Assembly: GCA_016182845.1 (NCBI GenBank)
Contig: JACPFT010000017.1
Span: 62,001 to 126,000 of the forward strand
Direction of reading: 5' to 3'
Source: Gammaproteobacteria bacterium
GTDB lineage: Bacteria > Pseudomonadota > Gammaproteobacteria > Enterobacterales > Permianibacteraceae
Length of the DNA stretch: 64,000 bases
Of this stretch, positions 25,726 through 34,413 are shown one piece after another. How positions within the stretch are numbered: the first letter of the stretch is position 1; the number at the start of each line of letters is the position of its first letter. The notes under the pieces are model-generated. The model was not told the origin of the DNA and did not search any database. It saw only the letters and a list, made by a program, of their open reading frames with translations. The position numbers and the translations under genes are program-made.

Positions 25726-26139
25726 GCTACTCCTCTCTCCGCTGAAAGAACGCGAGGGCGTTCCTTGGGCTCACCGGCGCAGCGGGCGGCAAGCGCCGAC
25801 AGGCCGGGGAAGGGCTTGTTGGAATACGGCAAGAAACGGGGAGGAGTCGGACGTTCGGGCGAACCTGCACGGCAGCCCCCCGTCTCTTGGCGTTTTCCTT
25901 GTTTTTTTTGTTGGTTCCCTTACTCGTGGACCGGACCGAAATCCGCTACGCGAATCCTAGTCCAGACGAGTCAAGCAGGCACACAAACGCGCCAAGAATA
26001 GCGCAGCACGCGACAATTTGACACAGAAAAACGCGGCGATTTGTCGCGCCCGGAAGCCCCCATGACACTTGCCTTTTTCGCTGCATTGCAACACACGGGC
26101 CTGGACTATGCTTAGCGGGAAGCACCCCCTGGACTTGCC
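25726..26139. other. Non-coding region upstream of coxB and the 26140 gene
   Basis: About 410 bases separate the divergent coxB and the small gene at 26140. No reading frame with native codon use is convincing. The stretch must hold the cox operon promoter; T-rich tracts occur at 25895-25920, but no clear regulator site was recognised. Confidence 0.5.
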
Positions 26140-26415
26140 ATGAGCGCCGTCAGCAGCAAACCCCTCCTGCGCCCCCATCTGGACTATGTCGGCCATCCCA
26201 TCAAGATCCGCTTCGCGCGCAAAACCGTGGAGGCCATCTTCGCCGGCTGGTTCCTGGATGTGCCCGTGGTGCTGATGCTGGACGATGACGGCTATCTGAC
26301 CGGCAAGGTCCATGCCCTGAAGGACAAGGATATCGTCGACCTGCCGCCGATCATCGGCGATCCTCCGGCCATCTACTGCCGTCCCAACACCGCCTCCAAC
26401 CCCAAGAAGCACTGA
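26140..26415 (+). CDS. Conserved-looking small protein of unknown function
   Basis: The 91-residue product is soluble, with no signal peptide or membrane helix: KPLLRPHLDYVGHPIKIRFA, then AGWFLDVPVVLMLDDDGYLT and DIVDLPPIIGDPPAIY. The pattern suggests a small beta-barrel type fold, but I do not recognise the family. Codon use matches the genome. It stands alone between the cox operon and dsbA with only a weak ribosome binding site. Confidence 0.65.
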   Translation: MSAVSSKPLLRPHLDYVGHPIKIRFARKTVEAIFAGWFLDVPVVLMLDDDGYLTGKVHALKDKDIVDLPPIIGDPPAIYCRPNTASNPKKH

Positions 26416-26556
26416 TCCGCCCCTTCGGACTGGCGCCCGCGCGCGCCATGGGGTAATTTTGCGGGTTTGTTGGGAACCGGCTGCGATCATCCGCAGTCTC
26501 ATCCCGAAATTCCCCGTAACGACAACGCGGCCCCACACGCCGCGCTCGGAGTCAGC

Positions 26557-27177
26557 ATGCGCAAGATTCTCATCGCACTCGGCCTCGCCGCCGCCTTCAC
26601 CGCCGGTCCCGCCTTGAGCCTGGAACTGAAGGAAAACAGCAATTACGAGGTCGTCGGCTTGGAGCGCAGCGAGAAGCCGAAGGTCCTCGAGTTCTTCTCC
26701 TACGGCTGCCCCCATTGCTTCGAATTCGAACCCCATGTCAAAGCCTGGCTGGCCACGAAGCCGGCCGACATCCAGGTGCTGCGCGTGCCGGTCAGCTTCG
26801 GTCGCGAGGAATGGGGCTTCTACGCCCAGGCCTATTACCTGGCCGAGGCCTTGAAGCTGCAGGAGCAGAGCCACGAGCGCCTGTTCGATCGCATCCACAA
26901 GGACGGCAAGCCCATGCACAACGAGGACGATCTCGTCGCCTTCTTCGTCGAGCTGGGCCAGGACGAGGCCAAGGTGCGCGGCACCCTGAAATCCTTCCCG
27001 GTGCAGAGCAAACTCAAGCAGGCCGATTTCCTCATCAAGAAATTCCGCATCGACAGCGTGCCGACCTTCATCGCCAATGATCAGTACAAGCTCATCATGA
27101 AGAGCCGCGACCATGCCGACGGCCTGGATCAGACCACCCTGGCCGAGGGCCTAACCGCCCTGGCCCACAAGCAGTGA
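26557..27177 (+). CDS. dsbA: Thiol:disulfide interchange protein DsbA
   Basis: This 206-residue periplasmic oxidase makes disulfide bonds in exported proteins and is re-oxidised by DsbB. The signal peptide MRKILIALGLAAAFTAGPAL is followed by the mature start LELKENSNYEVV. The active site is FFSYGCPHCFEFEP near residue 53, and the cis-proline loop is DSVPTFIAND near 170. The ATG at 26557 has CGGAG upstream. A second DsbA-like gene follows after 11 bases. Confidence 0.94.
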   Translation: MRKILIALGLAAAFTAGPALSLELKENSNYEVVGLERSEKPKVLEFFSYGCPHCFEFEPHVKAWLATKPADIQVLRVPVSFGREEWGFYAQAYYLAEALKLQEQSHERLFDRIHKDGKPMHNEDDLVAFFVELGQDEAKVRGTLKSFPVQSKLKQADFLIKKFRIDSVPTFIANDQYKLIMKSRDHADGLDQTTLAEGLTALAHKQ

Positions 27178-27188
27178 GGGGTTTGGAC

Positions 27189-27911
27189 ATGAACAGCCTG
27201 CGTTGTACCGCCCTGGTCCTGGCCCTGGGTCTGGCCGCCTGCTCGAAGCCGGAGGCTCCGGCCCCCAAGGCCGAGCCGACCCCCCAGCCGGCGGCGCCTA
27301 GCGCCCCGCAGCCGGCGCCAGTCACCGCCCCGGCTCCCGCCGCGAGCCAGCCCGCCAGCGTGTTGCGCGAGGGCGAGAACTTCCGCGTCGCCAGCCAGGA
27401 TGCGGAGAGCGCCCAGCCCAAGGTGGTGGAGTTCTTCTCCTACGGCTGCCCGGCCTGTTATGGCATGGAAGCCTTCATGGCGGACTACAAGGCTAAGCGC
27501 CCCAAGAGCATCGTCCTGGACTTCGTGCCCGTACCGATCCATGACGAGAAGGGCCTGTTGATGCAGGCTTACTACATCGGCAAGCGCCTGGGCATGCTGG
27601 AGAAAAGTCATGGCGCCCTGTTCCGCCATCTCCATGACGAGAAGAAGCACATCGAGTCCGCCGAGGATCTGACCGCCTTCTTCGTCGCCCTGGGCGCCAG
27701 CCCGTCTCAGGTCAAGGAGCTCGTGAACTCGCAGGGCATATTGGATGAAGCCAAGGCCGGCGTGGACAGCGCGGTGAAATTCGGCGTGCAGTCCACGCCC
27801 AGCTTCGTGGTCAACGACAAGTACTACACCGACGGGCGCATGGCCAAGGAAAACTTGGGCGCCGTGTTCGACGCCCTGGCCCTGCGCAACAAGCCGGCGA
27901 TCTTCCAGTAA
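27189..27911 (+). CDS. DsbA-family lipoprotein thiol oxidoreductase
   Basis: The 240-residue protein starts MNSLRCTALVLALGLAACSK, a lipoprotein signal with LAAC as the lipobox. A Pro/Ala linker (about 24-60) leads to a DsbA fold with active site SYGCPACYGMEAF near residue 88 and cis-proline STPSFVVND near 210. CPAC differs from the CPHC of the preceding DsbA, implying a different redox potential or partner. GAGGGG lies upstream of the ATG. The pair forms a tandem operon, probably by duplication plus divergence. Confidence 0.9.
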   Translation: MNSLRCTALVLALGLAACSKPEAPAPKAEPTPQPAAPSAPQPAPVTAPAPAASQPASVLREGENFRVASQDAESAQPKVVEFFSYGCPACYGMEAFMADYKAKRPKSIVLDFVPVPIHDEKGLLMQAYYIGKRLGMLEKSHGALFRHLHDEKKHIESAEDLTAFFVALGASPSQVKELVNSQGILDEAKAGVDSAVKFGVQSTPSFVVNDKYYTDGRMAKENLGAVFDALALRNKPAIFQ

Positions 27912-27926
27912 AAGAAGAAAAAAGAA

Positions 27927-28049
27927 TTAACCACCAAGAACGCCAAGAACACGAAGGGAAGAAGGGAAAGAGAAATTAGCCGTTTTTGGCGAGTCCCGCC
28001 CGGCGCGGCTCCTCTCCTACTTGGCGTTCTTGGCGTTCTTGGCGGTTAA
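27927..28049. repeat. Inverted CGCCAAG-family repeat between convergent genes
   Basis: The 21-base arms at 27927-27947 and 28029-28049 match as inverted copies with one mismatch (TTAACCACCAAGAACGCCAAG against the complement of CTTGGCGTTCTTGGCGGTTAA). An extra TTGGCGTTC unit is tandem on the right. It fills the space between the DsbA-like lipoprotein gene and the acyltransferase gene. Confidence 0.8.
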
Positions 28050-28069
28050 TCTTCCCGGCTTTCCTTCCC

Positions 28070-28963
28070 TCAATCCCGCTTGAGCATGTCCGCCAAGCGC
28101 GCGTCTTTTTCCTGCCAGATGCCGTTCAACCAGGTCTGGAAGCGGGCGCGGTATTCCTTGTCGCTCTCGTAATCGCCGAGCATGTCCGCCGCGATGGGTA
28201 GGCTGCGCACGTGCACGTGCACCCGGCGGATCTTCCCGCTCAGGAATTCCCAGAAGCTGGGCGCGCCTTCCGGATAGGCGATGGTGACGTCGAGCATGCG
28301 GTGCAGCTGTCCGCCCATGGCGGAAAGCACCATACCCGCGCCGCCGGCCTTGGGTTTCAAGAGGCGCTGGAAGGGCGAGGCCTGTTGCGCCTTCTTGGCG
28401 GGCGTGAAGCGCGTGCCCTCGACGAAATTCATAACCGAAATGGGGATATGGCGGAATTTCTCGCAGGCCTTGCGCGTGGTCTCGGCGTCCTTGCCCTTCA
28501 TATGAGGATTTTTCTTCAGATAATCCTTGGAATGGCGCTTCATGAAGGGGAAATCCAGGGCCCACCAAGCCAGCCCCAGGACCGGGACATAGAGCAGCTC
28601 CTGCTTCAAAAAGAATTTCAGGAAGGGGATCTTCCGGTTGAAGACCTTTTGCAGAACGAAGATATCAGTCCAGCTCTGGTGATTGGCGACCACCAGATAC
28701 CAGTCATCGGATTTCAAATCCTCCAGACCCTCTACCCGCCAGTCCAGATCCAGGGTCAGACCGTGGACCAGAGAATTCACCGAGATCCAGCTCGTCGCGC
28801 AGAAATTCAGCGCCCGACTCAAGGCCCGCGTCAGCGGCGGAATGGGCAGGGCGAGCTTGAGCAGGGCCAGGAGGAAGATGGGCAGGGCCCAGAACAGGGT
28901 GTTGACGGTGTGCAGGGAGAAGGCGAAAGGCGCCTTGATGGGGCCGGGCAGGAAACGGAACAT
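28070..28963 (-). CDS. 1-acyl-sn-glycerol-3-phosphate acyltransferase family protein (PlsC/YihG-like)
   Basis: The 297-residue membrane protein has an N-terminal hydrophobic region (TVNTLFWALPIFLLALLKLA) and the acyltransferase motifs NHQSWTDIFVLQ (the HX4D box, near 95) and FVEGTRFTP near 180. Extra KDYLKKNPHMKG and LLKPKAGG segments are typical of the YihG/AGPAT subfamily that acylates lysophosphatidic acid. The ATG at 28963 has AAGGA five bases before it; the ATG at 28978 is also possible. Confidence 0.88.
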   Translation of the reverse strand: MFRFLPGPIKAPFAFSLHTVNTLFWALPIFLLALLKLALPIPPLTRALSRALNFCATSWISVNSLVHGLTLDLDWRVEGLEDLKSDDWYLVVANHQSWTDIFVLQKVFNRKIPFLKFFLKQELLYVPVLGLAWWALDFPFMKRHSKDYLKKNPHMKGKDAETTRKACEKFRHIPISVMNFVEGTRFTPAKKAQQASPFQRLLKPKAGGAGMVLSAMGGQLHRMLDVTIAYPEGAPSFWEFLSGKIRRVHVHVRSLPIAADMLGDYESDKEYRARFQTWLNGIWQEKDARLADMLKRD

Positions 28964-28984
28964 GAGGGTCCTTGTCATGGACGG

Positions 28985-29110
28985 CCGACCAGGCCATCCG
29001 AAGTTAGGCCGTCATGCCCGCCCTTCGACAAGCTCAGGACAGGCTTCGGCGGGAATCCAGCCAGTTGCTCCTGCCACCGACTGGGTCCCCGCCTGCGCGG
29101 GGACGACGGG
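28985..29110. repeat. Cluster of two dispersed repeats upstream of the acyltransferase
   Basis: A single arm of the CCTTCGACAAGCTCAGGAC family (29021-29040) is followed by a 37-base segment, 29073-29109, containing GACTGGGTCCCCGCCTGCGC. That segment is found unchanged at 49705-49741. The second element includes its own short stem, TCCCCGC/GCGGGGA. Confidence 0.75.
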
Positions 29111-29137
29111 CTATTGGTTGATTAATTCGCCAAGGTC

Positions 29138-29383
29138 TTATTCGCTAGGCTTGGCGCCGCCGGCCAGGGTCTGCCAAAAGGTTTTCTGCAACTGGCTCAT
29201 GGCCTGCAGCGCCTCGGGCAGTACCGGCTTGAGCAGGCTGGCCGGATCATAGCCGGCCACGCCCTGGTCCATGTTTTCGCGGAATTTCGCCACCAGTTCA
29301 GCATTGAGTGCGCTGATATCGGGCAAGCCCAGGAAGCTGCGCAACTCCTCGGGGGTGGCATCGATCTCGACATGCAGTTTCAT
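29138..29383 (-). CDS. Small cytosolic protein (DUF6489-like)
   Basis: The 81-residue protein begins MKLHVEIDATPEELRSFLGL, a pattern shared with small DUF6489-type proteins of other Proteobacteria. It continues with SALNAELVAKFRENMDQG and a C-terminal FWQTLAGGAKPSE. No function is known for the family. The ATG at 29383 has AAGG upstream; the longer frame to 29428 would be read from a repeat element and is rejected. Confidence 0.8.
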   Translation of the reverse strand: MKLHVEIDATPEELRSFLGLPDISALNAELVAKFRENMDQGVAGYDPASLLKPVLPEALQAMSQLQKTFWQTLAGGAKPSE

Positions 29384-29396
29384 GGCATCGCCTTCT

Positions 29397-29487
29397 GTAG
29401 GGCGGATTAGCTTAGCGTAATCCGCCATGAACCAACCATGCGCAACAGCGGCGGGTTACGGCCTCCGGCCTACGCCCGCCCTACGCC
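29397..29487. repeat. Two hairpins of the GTAGGGCGGATTA family
   Basis: GGCGGATTA (29401-29409) pairs with TAATCCGCC (29418-29426). A second unit, GGCGGGTTACGGCC with GGCCTACGCCCGCC, follows at about 29450-29481. The block lies between speA and the 29383 gene and ends two bases before the speA stop region. Confidence 0.7.
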
Positions 29488-31377
29488 TTACTCCTCGAGA
29501 TAAGAGTACCCCGAGAGCCCCAGAGTCAACTCCTCCAGGTAAGCCTTCTGCTGCGCCTTGGACAGGCCGCTGTCGCCCAGCTTGTGGCGGTAAGCGGCCA
29601 GCAGATCCTTGGGATCGTAGTCCACGTAGCGCAGCATGTCCGACACGGTATCGCCATCGATGGGGTTGGTGAAGCGGTAACTGCCGTCGGAGCCCAGCTC
29701 GACGTGCACCGAATGGGTGTCGCCGAACAGGTTGTGCATGTCGCCGAGGATTTCCTGGTAGGCACCGACCATGAACATGCCGATGAGCGCCGGGCCGCCG
29801 TTCGGGCCGCGCGGCATGGGCAGGGTCGGCTCTATGCCTTCGCCGTCCACGTACATGTCCAGCTTGCCGTCGGAGTCGCAGGTGATGTCCTGGAGGATGC
29901 CGCGCCGCTCCGGCTTGATATTGAGCTGGGTCAGGGGCAGGACCGGGAAGACCTGCTCGATGGCCCAGGCGTCGGGCATGGACTGGAACAGGGAGAAGTT
30001 ACAGAACAGCTTGTCGGCCAGCTTCTCGTTGAGCTCGTCGAGGATCTCGTTGTGCACGCCCGGGTTCTGGGCCAGGGTCTCGCGCACGCGGAAGCACGAG
30101 GCCGAGTAGATCTCCTCGGCGCGGGCCCAGTGCTCCAGGCCGATCTGGCCGTTGACGTACATGGCCTGGGCCTCGCCCATGTAATACACGGCGTCGTGGT
30201 AGGCCTCGAGCGCCGTGCGCTTGGAGATATTGGAATAGCCGCGCCACAGATCGTGGAGGATGAAGGGCTCTTCCTCGCGCACGGCCGCCGGGACCAGATT
30301 GCCCGGAGCATCCTCGGTATCGATGACATTGGTGATGAGCACGGCGTGGTGCGCGGTGAGGGCGCGGCCGGACTCGGAGATCAGATTGGGGTGGGGCAGA
30401 CCGCGCTCGTCGCAGATGTCGAAGATGGCGCCCACCACCTTGTTGGCGTATTCCTGCACCGAGTAGTTGGTGGAACAGGTGGAGCGCGACTGGGTGCCCT
30501 CGTAGTCCACGCCCAGGCCGCCGCCCACGTCCACCCAGGCGATGGGCGCGCCCAGGGCGCGCAGCTCGGCAAAATAGCGGGCGCACTCGCGCAGGGCGCG
30601 CTGGATGTCGCGGATATTGGCCAGCTGGGAACCCAGGTGGTAGTGCACCAGCTGCAGGGCCTCGATCTGGCCGGCGTCCTGCAAGGTCTTGATCACGGTG
30701 AGGATCTGGCTGGCGGACAGGCCGAACTTGGACTTCTCGCCGCCGGAGTTCTGCCACTTGCCCTTGCCCACCGAGGCCAGGCGCACGCGCACGCCGATGC
30801 GCGGTTTCACGCCCATCTTGCCGGCTTCTTCCAGGACCACGGCCATTTCCGAGAGCTTCTCGATGACGATGAACACCGAGTGGCCGATCTGCTCGCCGAT
30901 CAGGGCGGCGCGGATGTATTCGCGGTCCTTGTAGCCGTTGCAGACGATGACCGAGCCGGGCTTGGCCAGGCCGAGGACCGCCATCAGCTCGGGCTTGGAG
31001 CCGGCCTCCAGGCCGAAGCGCTCCTGGCCACCGTGCTTGAGCAGCTGCTCCACGACATGGCGCTGCTGGTTGACCTTGATGGGGTAGACGGCGCGGTACT
31101 GGCCCTGGAAGCCGAAGCGCTGCTTGGCCTGCTCGAAGGCGCCGCAGAGGCGGTCGATGCGATCGTGGAGGATGTCGTTGAAGCGCACGAGCAGCGGCAG
31201 GGGCATGCCCCGCGCCTCCATCTCGGCGACGATCTTGGGCAGGTTGACGGTGAAATGGGGGCGATCCGGATCCGGCTTGGCCATCAGTTCGCCGGCATCG
31301 TCGATGTCGAAATAACCATCGCTCCAATGGGCGATGTTGTAGATCTCGCGGGCGTCGTCTATCGACCACTTGCTCAT
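29488..31377 (-). CDS. speA: Biosynthetic arginine decarboxylase
   Basis: The 629-residue enzyme converts arginine to agmatine, the first step of the arginine route to putrescine. The PLP lysine lies in VYPIKVNQQRHVVEQLL near residue 98, glycine-rich phosphate binding in VDVGGGLGVDYEGTQS near 290, and the C-terminal sheet domain shows the decarboxylase pattern. The start MSKWSIDDAREIYNIAHWSD (GGAG upstream) fits the family; an upstream in-frame ATG at 31440 does not. speE is divergent across 465 bases; no agmatinase gene is in view. Confidence 0.96.
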   Translation of the reverse strand: MSKWSIDDAREIYNIAHWSDGYFDIDDAGELMAKPDPDRPHFTVNLPKIVAEMEARGMPLPLLVRFNDILHDRIDRLCGAFEQAKQRFGFQGQYRAVYPIKVNQQRHVVEQLLKHGGQERFGLEAGSKPELMAVLGLAKPGSVIVCNGYKDREYIRAALIGEQIGHSVFIVIEKLSEMAVVLEEAGKMGVKPRIGVRVRLASVGKGKWQNSGGEKSKFGLSASQILTVIKTLQDAGQIEALQLVHYHLGSQLANIRDIQRALRECARYFAELRALGAPIAWVDVGGGLGVDYEGTQSRSTCSTNYSVQEYANKVVGAIFDICDERGLPHPNLISESGRALTAHHAVLITNVIDTEDAPGNLVPAAVREEEPFILHDLWRGYSNISKRTALEAYHDAVYYMGEAQAMYVNGQIGLEHWARAEEIYSASCFRVRETLAQNPGVHNEILDELNEKLADKLFCNFSLFQSMPDAWAIEQVFPVLPLTQLNIKPERRGILQDITCDSDGKLDMYVDGEGIEPTLPMPRGPNGGPALIGMFMVGAYQEILGDMHNLFGDTHSVHVELGSDGSYRFTNPIDGDTVSDMLRYVDYDPKDLLAAYRHKLGDSGLSKAQQKAYLEELTLGLSGYSYLEE

Positions 31378-31842
31378 GTTCTGTCTCCATGAGGCCGGCA
31401 CGGACCCTGGCCCGATGCCGAACACCTCGTTCTTCTGCACACGCGGTCATGCCCCGTAGGGCATGACCCGACTGAAGAGCCTGGGCTGTTCAGCTCGTTG
31501 CGCGTGGCGTCCAGAGGCCTGGCGAGACTGTCGAGGGCTTGCGCTCGGTCCTCCCCACTCTCGGTTTCCAGCCCTCTCCCCTTGCGGGAAAAAATCGCCG
31601 GGAGCGATTTTTCGCGCCAGCCCCGAAGGGGAGAGGCGCAGGGATGCGTCGAACACTGGGTGGCGCACAGCGCCGGGAGAGGGGTCGGACAAGGCGCGCA
31701 TTGTAAGACCATCGTTTTGCGATTGCATTCACTTTTGTGCCCGCGAAGGCACAAATCCGGCGATTTTTTCACCTAGGCTTGGGCTAGGTCATTCCAGCCG
31801 TTATCCTTGCCCGCCAACGACGCCGCATTGGGAGCGAAGCAA
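31378..31842. other. speA-speE intergenic region with repeat-derived hairpins
   Basis: No gene is supported here. A broken CCCTCTCCC...GGGAGAGGC repeat (about 31571-31637) encloses an 8-base stem AAAAATCG/CGATTTTT (31590-31612) that looks like a terminator yet sits between two divergent genes. A second GGGAGAGGGG copy is at 31675. The stretch must also contain both polyamine gene promoters. Confidence 0.55.
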
Positions 31843-32700
31843 ATGCATAAACTCGATGAAAATCAATGGGTCAGCGATGTCTGGCCGGACTTGGGCACGG
31901 CCTTTTCGCTGAAAATCAGCGCCAAGCTGCACGAGGAGCAATCGCCCTTCCAGCGCATCGCCGTGTACGAGACCAGCCACTTCGGCCGGCTGATGACCAT
32001 AGACGGCATCATCATGCTCACCGACCGGGACAACTTTCATTACCACGAAATGCTGGCCCATCCGGCCCTGTACAACCATCCGGCGCCCAGGAATGTCGTC
32101 ATCATCGGCGGCGGCGACTGCGGCACGCTGAAGGAGGTGCTCAAGCACGACGAGGTCGAGTCGGTGATCCAGATCGACATCGACGAACGCGTGACCCGCG
32201 TCGCCGAGGAGTATTTCCCGGCCCTGTGCGAGAGCAACGGCGACCCGCGCGCCACCCTGGCCTTCATCGACGGCATCCGCTGGATGGCCGAGGCGCCGGC
32301 CGAGTCCGTGGACCTCATCATCGTCGACTCCACCGATCCGGTGGGCCCGGCGGAAGGCCTGTTCAATGTCGATTTCTACCGGAACTGCCGGCGCGTGCTG
32401 CGCTCGGGCGGCATCCTGGTCCAGCAGTCCGAGGCGCCCTTTTTACAGCTGCCCTGGCTGCTGGACATCCGCGCCGCCATGGCCGAGGCGGGCTTCATGA
32501 GCCGCAAGACCCTCAGCTTCCCCCAGCCGGTCTACCCCTCCGGCTTCTACTCGGCGACCCTGGCCGGCAAGGATCACGACCTCGGTTTCTTCCGCGAAGC
32601 CGATGCCCGGGCCAAGCCCTTCGTCACCGAGTATTACAACGCCGGCATCCACCGCGCATCGGCCGTGCTGCCGGAGTTTCTGAAGCGTGCCCTGGACTGA
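31843..32700 (+). CDS. speE: Spermidine synthase (polyamine aminopropyltransferase)
   Basis: The 285-residue enzyme transfers an aminopropyl group from decarboxylated SAM to putrescine. Family motifs are VYETSHFGRLMTIDGIIMLT (about 40-59), the nucleotide-binding VVIIGGGDCGTLKEVLKH near residue 86, VDLIIVDSTDPVGPAEGLF near 158, and the end block YPSGFYSATL. The start MHKLDENQWVSD has GGGAG upstream. It pairs with divergent speA in polyamine synthesis; speD is not in the window. Confidence 0.95.
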   Translation: MHKLDENQWVSDVWPDLGTAFSLKISAKLHEEQSPFQRIAVYETSHFGRLMTIDGIIMLTDRDNFHYHEMLAHPALYNHPAPRNVVIIGGGDCGTLKEVLKHDEVESVIQIDIDERVTRVAEEYFPALCESNGDPRATLAFIDGIRWMAEAPAESVDLIIVDSTDPVGPAEGLFNVDFYRNCRRVLRSGGILVQQSEAPFLQLPWLLDIRAAMAEAGFMSRKTLSFPQPVYPSGFYSATLAGKDHDLGFFREADARAKPFVTEYYNAGIHRASAVLPEFLKRALD

Positions 32701-32842
32701 GGGCCTTGAGCAAAACCGCGCCGGATTGGTGAAGCCCGCCAATCCGGCCAGCACGGCGCTCCACAATATTCAATAAATTCAATTAGATATTTTTTGGCAC
32801 GGTCTTCGCTTGGTGGAAAAACCTTTCGTGGAGATTCCCATC

Positions 32843-33481
32843 ATGACCCGCCTGCCCCGTCTTTCCCTGCTCAGCCTCACCCTGGGTAGCGCCCTGTTCA
32901 GCGCCAGCGCCCTGGCCGATAGCGATTCGCGCCGCTTCGAGAAGGATTTTTCCGCCGAGGACATCAAGCTCGTGCGCCTGGACGGCGGCGTCGGCGAGAT
33001 CCGCGTCAAGGCCTCGGACGACGAGCGCATCCATGTCAGCGTCAAGGTCGATGCCCAAAACAAGAGCTGGTTCAGCAAGGACGTGGAGCTGGATGAAGTG
33101 GAGCTCAAGGCCGAGGAGGACGGCGACAGCCTGCAACTCTCGGTGGAAGGCGAGGACATCGGCGAGGACTGGGAACTCGCCCTACCGGCCGGGATGGCCC
33201 TGGACATCGACCACGGCGTCGGCGAAGTGCGCGTGGAAGGCGTCAGCGGCGATATCGCCGTGGATCTCGGCGTCGGCGAGCTGGACATCGAGGCCGAGGA
33301 GAAGCAACTGGGCCAGGTCATGATGGACGTGGGCGTCGGCGATGCCGATATCCGCGGCGGCAAGCTGCGCAGCCGCAAGAGCGGCATGCCCCTGGCCCAG
33401 GAAATGCGCTATGAGGGCGAGGGCGAGCAGGAAGTGCGCGTCGAACTGGGCGTGGGCGATGCCAAGCTGAGCCTGCGCTAA
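32843..33481 (+). CDS. Exported acidic repeat protein (DUF4097/adhesin-like beta-solenoid)
   Basis: The 212-residue protein has a signal peptide ending ASALADS. The mature part is strongly acidic and contains five spaced copies of a GVGE/D motif: DGGVGEIRV, DHGVGEVRV, DLGVGELDI, DVGVGDADI and ELGVGDAKL. This rhythm of short beta strands resembles DUF4097-type head domains that fold as single-sheet solenoids. Role unknown; periplasmic or surface location is inferred. GGAG precedes the ATG at 32843. Confidence 0.78.
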   Translation: MTRLPRLSLLSLTLGSALFSASALADSDSRRFEKDFSAEDIKLVRLDGGVGEIRVKASDDERIHVSVKVDAQNKSWFSKDVELDEVELKAEEDGDSLQLSVEGEDIGEDWELALPAGMALDIDHGVGEVRVEGVSGDIAVDLGVGELDIEAEEKQLGQVMMDVGVGDADIRGGKLRSRKSGMPLAQEMRYEGEGEQEVRVELGVGDAKLSLR

Positions 33482-33521
33482 GTTAAAAAATCGCGGCCAT
33501 GCGCGGCAAAGGACGTGTCTG

Positions 33522-34406
33522 ATGAGCAATCCCCACAAGGACGCCGGCTTCCTGCAACTGGAATCCGTCCCCGCCACGGCTCCGACACAGGGAGGGGCTC
33601 AGCCCGCGCAGCTGCGCCGCGCCACCACCGCCCTCAACGGGGCTGCCGGCTTCTGGTACCTGGTCACCGCCTCCGGCCAGCTGATGTTCGTGGCCTATCT
33701 CCTGGCCTTCTACGGCGGCGCGACGCTGCGCGGCGATCTGGCGGCCTGGAACCGGGTCGTGCCCCATGCCTTTGTGCCCGGGGATACCCTGGGCAATGGC
33801 GCCATGGGCCTGCATGTCCTGCTGGCGGCTGTCATCATGAGCGGCGGCTTGCTGCAGCTGATCCCGGGGCTGCGGCAGCGTGCGCCTGGCCTGCACCGCT
33901 GGAGCGGACGCTTCTACCTGGCGGGCGCCTGCGCCGCCAGCCTGGCCGGCTTGTACATGGTCTGGTTTCGCGCCGGCGAAACCGGCGATCTCGTCCAGCA
34001 CCTGGGCATTACCGGCGACGCCGTGCTGATCCTGCTCTGCGCCGGCATGGCCTTGCGCCATGCCCTGGCCCGGGATTTCCGCGCCCATCGCCGCTGGGCC
34101 TTGCGCCTATTCATGGCGGTGAGCGCCGTCTGGTTCTTCCGCATCGGCCTGATGGCCTGGCTCCTGGTCAACCAAGGCCCGGCGGGCTTCGATCCCGAGA
34201 CTTTCCGGGGCCCCTTCCTGAGCTTCCTGTCCTTCGCCGATTACCTGTTGCCGCTGGCGGTCCTGGAACTGTATTTCCTCGCCAGGGAGCGCACCGGCGC
34301 CTGGGGCAAAGCCGCCATGGCAGCGGGTCTCATCGTTCTGACCCTGGTCATGGGCCTGGGCGTCTTCGGGGCCGGCATGGCCTTGTGGCTGCCGCGCATC
34401 CAGTGA
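33522..34406 (+). CDS. DUF2306-family multi-pass membrane protein
   Basis: The 294-residue protein has a soluble N-terminal 35 residues, then seven or eight membrane helices. The pattern HVLLAAVIMSGGLLQLIPGL near residue 98, PGLHRWSGRFYLAG and a downstream DFRAHRRWALRLFM is typical of DUF2306 membrane proteins, in which conserved histidines may bind heme or metal. Its function is not established. AAGGA lies nine bases before the ATG. It follows the acidic repeat protein by 40 bases and may be co-transcribed. Confidence 0.8.
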   Translation: MSNPHKDAGFLQLESVPATAPTQGGAQPAQLRRATTALNGAAGFWYLVTASGQLMFVAYLLAFYGGATLRGDLAAWNRVVPHAFVPGDTLGNGAMGLHVLLAAVIMSGGLLQLIPGLRQRAPGLHRWSGRFYLAGACAASLAGLYMVWFRAGETGDLVQHLGITGDAVLILLCAGMALRHALARDFRAHRRWALRLFMAVSAVWFFRIGLMAWLLVNQGPAGFDPETFRGPFLSFLSFADYLLPLAVLELYFLARERTGAWGKAAMAAGLIVLTLVMGLGVFGAGMALWLPRIQ

Positions 34407-34413
34407 GTTGAAC

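Noticed and set aside
25957-27114. Minus-strand frame of 385 codons over dsbA
   Set aside because: The plus strand encodes DsbA with signal peptide and CPHC active site, so the opposite frame is a shadow.
31590-31612. AAAAATCG/CGATTTTT hairpin as a terminator
   Set aside because: It lies between two divergent genes where no transcript should end, and it is enclosed in a repeat; it is kept only as a repeat-derived structure.
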